From: Terriglobia bacterium
GTDB lineage: Bacteria > Acidobacteriota > Terriglobia > UBA7540
DNA: 7,338 bases
NCBI GenBank assembly: GCA_030042795.1
Contig: JASHYZ010000271.1
Location: forward strand, 1-7,338
Reading direction: 5' to 3'
Shown: in pieces, positions 4,300 to 7,338 of the stretch
Numbering within the stretch: position 1 is the stretch's first letter
How the letters are laid out: each line of letters starts with the position of its first letter
Notes under the pieces: generated by a model
Seen by the model: only the letters and a program-made list of their open reading frames with translations
Told to the model about the DNA's origin: nothing
The model's database searches: none
Position numbers and translations under genes: made by a program

Positions 4300-6534
4300 T
4301 CACCGGTAGTAGTGAAACTTCCGGCGAAGCCAATAGTATTCGTTCACCGGCTCGTCGTCGTCGAGTGCCGGCGCTTTCGGGTCCTCGGCGATGATGCTAC
4401 GGAGCGATCTTTCACCCGCGAGAACCCTATCAAATTGTCCCTCCGCTGTTGATTCGGGCCCCCACTCGACAAGATCCTTGGCCGCGGCAGGCGGGAGGCG
4501 GGATGCAAGTATCTCACCGGAAGTGGGTGGCAGGGGCTCCTGACTGGCCAAAAAGTGAATGCCCCAGCCGTAAACGGAGGCGAAAGCTCGAACAAAAGGG
4601 AATGACTGGCTGAGCGCTTGAGCAATTGACGAGCTGGTGGCGGCATCGCCCTGATTTTCCGGATACCACAGTTGCAAAATACCTCCCGGGCGCAGGTGCT
4701 GTTTGACAATCGCGAGGAACTCCCGGGAATAGAGCAAACTGGAACCCGGCGCCGCCGCCGGAGGGGGAGGATCCACCGTGATGACGTCGTATTCCGCGAC
4801 GGAGCGATCAAGAAAGCGGCGGCCATCGTCGATCACGATATGCGCCCCCGGTGACGCGAGCACTTGCTGGGCGTCGCTGTGAAAGTAACCAAACAACGCA
4901 GGAACACTGGGTACCAGGTCGACGGCCGTAACAGGGATTCCCCAGGAGAGCATCGAGCGGAAGGTAGTTCCCATCCCGAAACAGATCACCAGGCCGTCGC
5001 GGGGCGGCCGGCGCATCGAGGCGAGCGGCAGGTGGGCCATGAACTTGGTGATAGGCGTCACGTTCGTCACACCAAATCCGTTCACCAGAAGCTGCTTGTG
5101 GAATCCCTCACCGGTGGCCACCACGGTAGCAGCGTAGTCCCGCCGCACCACCCGCCCTGGGAATTCAGTTTCGTAGTCGCGTGGCAGAACGATGAGCAGC
5201 AGCGCCGGCGCCAGCATCCCCATATAGCGGAGCCGCGGGTTGAGCCGCAGCCGCAATCGAGCAGGTGGCGATGCGCGTCCCGGGCGCGCTGTGATTGCGC
5301 CCAGGCTGAGTAAGGGAACCGCCAGCGCCACCAGGGCCCAATGTTCGCTCAGGCGGGGCAGCAGGACGAATCCGGCAACGAGAGGCCCCACAATGCAGCC
5401 GGCCACGTTAACCGCGTAAGCTTTCCCGGCGCGGTCCGGGTTGCCGGACGACCAGTAATCAACCAGCAGTGGTGTTAAGAAGCCTACGGCGGCGCAAAAG
5501 GGCCCGATTCCTGCGGCAGTTCGTAACAAGCCAATCTCGAAGGCGCGCCTTCCGGAAGTATGGGACCAGATCGGATCGGCGGCGGCGAGGGGAAGCAAAC
5601 TCAAGACTCCCAGCAGAGCCCACACCGGCGCGCTCTCCTGGCAAGTGTGCGAACAGACCCATGACCGGTATTGACGCGACCCCCAGAACGTGGCCAGGAG
5701 ATAAAAGGCAAGAATGGTAGCGAACGCATAGACGACATTCCCGAGGTAAGGAGCGAACTGACGAATCCATATCACTTCCATCCCCATGCTCACGATGCCG
5801 GTGGCGAGCAGCATCCAGAGGGCGCTGGCCGGAGGAAGGCCATAGAGGCGTTCGCGCGCTTCGCACCTGGGGGCCCGTGTGGCCGCCGGGCGTGAACCCC
5901 ACGGACGGCCCGCGAGCGCGAAGGCAGAGCACGCCACCAGGCCATTCAAGAGACTCGTGATTCGCAGGGTTCCTTGGAAGCCGGCCAACTCGATCAGGAA
6001 GAACGCCGAAGCAAGGGTACCGAGTAGCGCCCCGAGGACGTTGGCGACATACAGATAGCTGAAGGACCGTTCGCCTTCATCACCCCAGGCCGGCCGAATG
6101 ACGGCCATCAGCAAGGGAAAGGTCGCTCCCATGAAGGCGCACCAGGGAACCAGGATGAAGGCTACCCACAGTCCGGATGCCAGGTAATAGGGCAACGACT
6201 GCCAGGCCAAGGCGTTGCCGGTTCTCAATAACAGGTTGTGGCCCCATCTCAGTTGATAAGGCACCAGGAGGGCCGAGGCGCCCACGAGAATCTCAGCGAG
6301 GGCGTAAAAGCGGAGGCAGGATGATGCTGCGCCCTCTAACAGCCGGCGCGCAAGAATGCCGGCGCCCCAAGAACCCAGCCCCAGGCCCGCCATGAACATT
6401 GAGAGGACAATGGAGACCATGGCGGTGGTAACGCCGAATTCTGCCATCGCGAGGCGAATCCAGACAATTTCGTAGACCAAGCTGCAGAAGCCGGATATCA
6501 AGAAGAAACTGAAGTACCATCGCAACCTCGGCAA
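4300..6534 (-). CDS. membrane-fused spermidine-synthase-like protein
   Basis: A 744-residue fusion. Residues 1-450 are membrane-embedded and appear duplicated: SLVYEIVWIRLAM (18-30) recurs as SMGMEVIWIRQFA (249-261), and SYLYVANVLGALLGTL (159-174) as GKAYAVNVAGCIVGPL (370-385). Residues about 460-665 form a spermidine-synthase/methyltransferase-like Rossmann domain: LLVNGFGVTN (482-491), the glycine loop ICFGMGT (517-523), an acidic strand end VDL (538-540), DDGRRF (569-574), YDVITVDPPPP (582-592) and LRPGGI (614-619). Family enzymes usually have D-x-x-D where this protein has D588 followed by prolines, and a Tyr/His-Glu motif where it has ITKFMAHLPL (495-504), so polyamine synthesis is doubtful. 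The start is TTG at 6534, chosen because AGGAG lies 6 bases upstream. It begins 39 bp after the GT-C-like gene ending at 6574, probably in one operon. Substrate and role are unknown. Confidence 0.78.
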   Translation of the reverse strand: MPRLRWYFSFFLISGFCSLVYEIVWIRLAMAEFGVTTAMVSIVLSMFMAGLGLGSWGAGILARRLLEGAASSCLRFYALAEILVGASALLVPYQLRWGHNLLLRTGNALAWQSLPYYLASGLWVAFILVPWCAFMGATFPLLMAVIRPAWGDEGERSFSYLYVANVLGALLGTLASAFFLIELAGFQGTLRITSLLNGLVACSAFALAGRPWGSRPAATRAPRCEARERLYGLPPASALWMLLATGIVSMGMEVIWIRQFAPYLGNVVYAFATILAFYLLATFWGSRQYRSWVCSHTCQESAPVWALLGVLSLLPLAAADPIWSHTSGRRAFEIGLLRTAAGIGPFCAAVGFLTPLLVDYWSSGNPDRAGKAYAVNVAGCIVGPLVAGFVLLPRLSEHWALVALAVPLLSLGAITARPGRASPPARLRLRLNPRLRYMGMLAPALLLIVLPRDYETEFPGRVVRRDYAATVVATGEGFHKQLLVNGFGVTNVTPITKFMAHLPLASMRRPPRDGLVICFGMGTTFRSMLSWGIPVTAVDLVPSVPALFGYFHSDAQQVLASPGAHIVIDDGRRFLDRSVAEYDVITVDPPPPAAAPGSSLLYSREFLAIVKQHLRPGGILQLWYPENQGDAATSSSIAQALSQSFPFVRAFASVYGWGIHFLASQEPLPPTSGEILASRLPPAAAKDLVEWGPESTAEGQFDRVLAGERSLRSIIAEDPKAPALDDDEPVNEYYWLRRKFHYYR

Positions 6535-6573
6535 TAGAATCTCCTGGCCGCCGCGTCCGGCACGCCGCGTCAG

Positions 6574-7338
6574 TTATGGCACGGAGGATGCCACGTAAGG
6601 CGAAAAGTTGGGCGGTTGGCCATCGGGCTCCACCAACCACGCACGCCGGTGCTTAAAGTAGTCGAGGATCTCCTGGTTCTGCACCGGGCCCATATCGCGC
6701 GCCCAAATGACCTTTGCCCCATCCATATCCGCCCTATTGTAAACCCAGTCGTACTTTGACTTGGACGGGCGAGCGTACCGCACGATGGCGAGCTGCTCAC
6801 CGGGCTGCGATTCGAGTTCAGCCTCGATGCGCGCCCGGTCCGTTTGCACTCGCGTGGAATTGTACCAGGTTGGCGGCCAACTTGGTGTAAGCGGCAGATG
6901 GAGAAGGCCGGCGCCGACGCGAAGCGCCAGCAACAGCAGACAGCTTATGGGAATCGCACACACTAGAAACTGCCCCGAGCGCCGGCCGTGCCATTGCCAC
7001 CTCCGAAGGCGGCGCATGGCAAGGAGGACACACGCGAGCAGAAGAGATGTCATGGGCGCCGCGTAATGCGGGAAAAAAAACACTTCTACGGCTAGACCCG
7101 CGAGCGAGACCACAACAGCCGCCAGAAGGAATTGCGTGTCGCGACTGATCTTGCTCCACGAAAAGCCCATCGGCAGAGTCGCGATCACCAGCACGAACGG
7201 CAGCGTCAGCAGCGGGCCGAAGTAAAACATCCAAAGGTCAGCAAACTTGGCGGCAATCACCGCAGCCATGCCGGTGAGCGAGCGTGTCTGCTTGTAAAAG
7301 TCGAGCTCGTTGTGGTTGTAGAAGTCGCGCATGGACGC
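6574..7338 (-). CDS. GT-C-like membrane protein, C-terminal part (cut by window edge)
   Basis: Only the last 254 residues are present; the frame is open through the window end, so the start lies beyond 7338. The first Met at 7332 is internal: it aligns with V398-M399 of the plus-strand paralogue (MRDFYNHNELDFY against MKDFYMEVLLDRY). About five hydrophobic segments are followed by a soluble C-terminal region. The block VYNRADMDGAKVIWARDMGP through to WLVEPD matches the paralogue at 28 of 41 positions. The catalytic loop with its acidic pair would be in the missing N-terminal part, so glycosyltransferase function is inferred from the paralogue only. The gene ends 39 bp before the spermidine-synthase-like gene on the same strand, which suggests co-transcription. 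Confidence 0.7.
   Translation of the reverse strand, partial: ASMRDFYNHNELDFYKQTRSLTGMAAVIAAKFADLWMFYFGPLLTLPFVLVIATLPMGFSWSKISRDTQFLLAAVVVSLAGLAVEVFFFPHYAAPMTSLLLACVLLAMRRLRRWQWHGRRSGQFLVCAIPISCLLLLALRVGAGLLHLPLTPSWPPTWYNSTRVQTDRARIEAELESQPGEQLAIVRYARPSKSKYDWVYNRADMDGAKVIWARDMGPVQNQEILDYFKHRRAWLVEPDGQPPNFSPYVASSVP

Noticed and set aside
4864..5313. 149-codon plus-strand frame inside the synthase-like gene
   Set aside because: It is antisense to a gene with clear domain motifs; composition is His/Arg/Gln-rich, as in GC-rich shadow frames.

Overview
The window looks like a piece of a GC-rich, soil-type bacterial chromosome, most likely Acidobacteriota (Terriglobia-like). This is inference. 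It rests on the dispersed 'cattccgagga...aggaatctc' repeat near the left end, on an intergenic style full of small palindromic repeats, and on multi-membrane glycosyltransferase-like and spermidine-synthase-like genes of a kind I associate with that phylum. No rRNA, tRNA, CRISPR array, transposase or phage gene was seen.

Left part (1-1460, minus-strand genes): a small Flp/Tad-type pilus module. A 57-residue Flp prepilin (1103-1276) is followed 302 bp later by a TadV/CpaA-type A24 prepilin peptidase (249-800), the enzyme expected to process it. The rest of the Tad machinery (CpaB, secretin, TadA ATPase, TadB/TadC) is not visible. The gap between the two genes holds a weak open frame bounded by a perfect 12-bp inverted repeat. 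Upstream of flp there is a correctly spaced sigma-54-like -24/-12 element, and about 80-100 bp further upstream two overlapping perfect palindromes that could be an activator site. Positions 1-248 hold a repeat, a cluster of interlocking hairpins and a terminator-like stem.

Middle intergenic region (1277-2220): no convincing gene, but much dyad symmetry. It contains a clear 130-bp MITE-like element at 1901-2030, with near-identical inverted ends and an exact 6-bp flanking duplication (CTAAAG).

Right part (2221-7338): a plus-strand GT-C-like membrane protein (2221-4188) converges on a minus-strand pair. That pair is a second paralogous GT-C-like protein, cut by the window edge (6574-7338), followed 39 bp downstream by a 744-residue protein that fuses a duplicated membrane domain to a spermidine-synthase-like domain (4300-6534). 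The two GT-C-like paralogues therefore flank the synthase-like gene in inverted orientation. The synthase-like domain keeps a Rossmann-type fold signature but has lost the second catalytic-site aspartate and the usual Tyr/His/Glu motif, so it is probably not a polyamine synthase. The first GT-C-like gene carries an in-frame palindromic repeat island in a cytoplasmic-type linker. That island shares its hairpin repeat, and apparently its architecture, with the intergenic MITE-like element. The joint role of the three right-hand genes is likely cell-envelope or glycolipid related, but the substrate cannot be read from the sequence.
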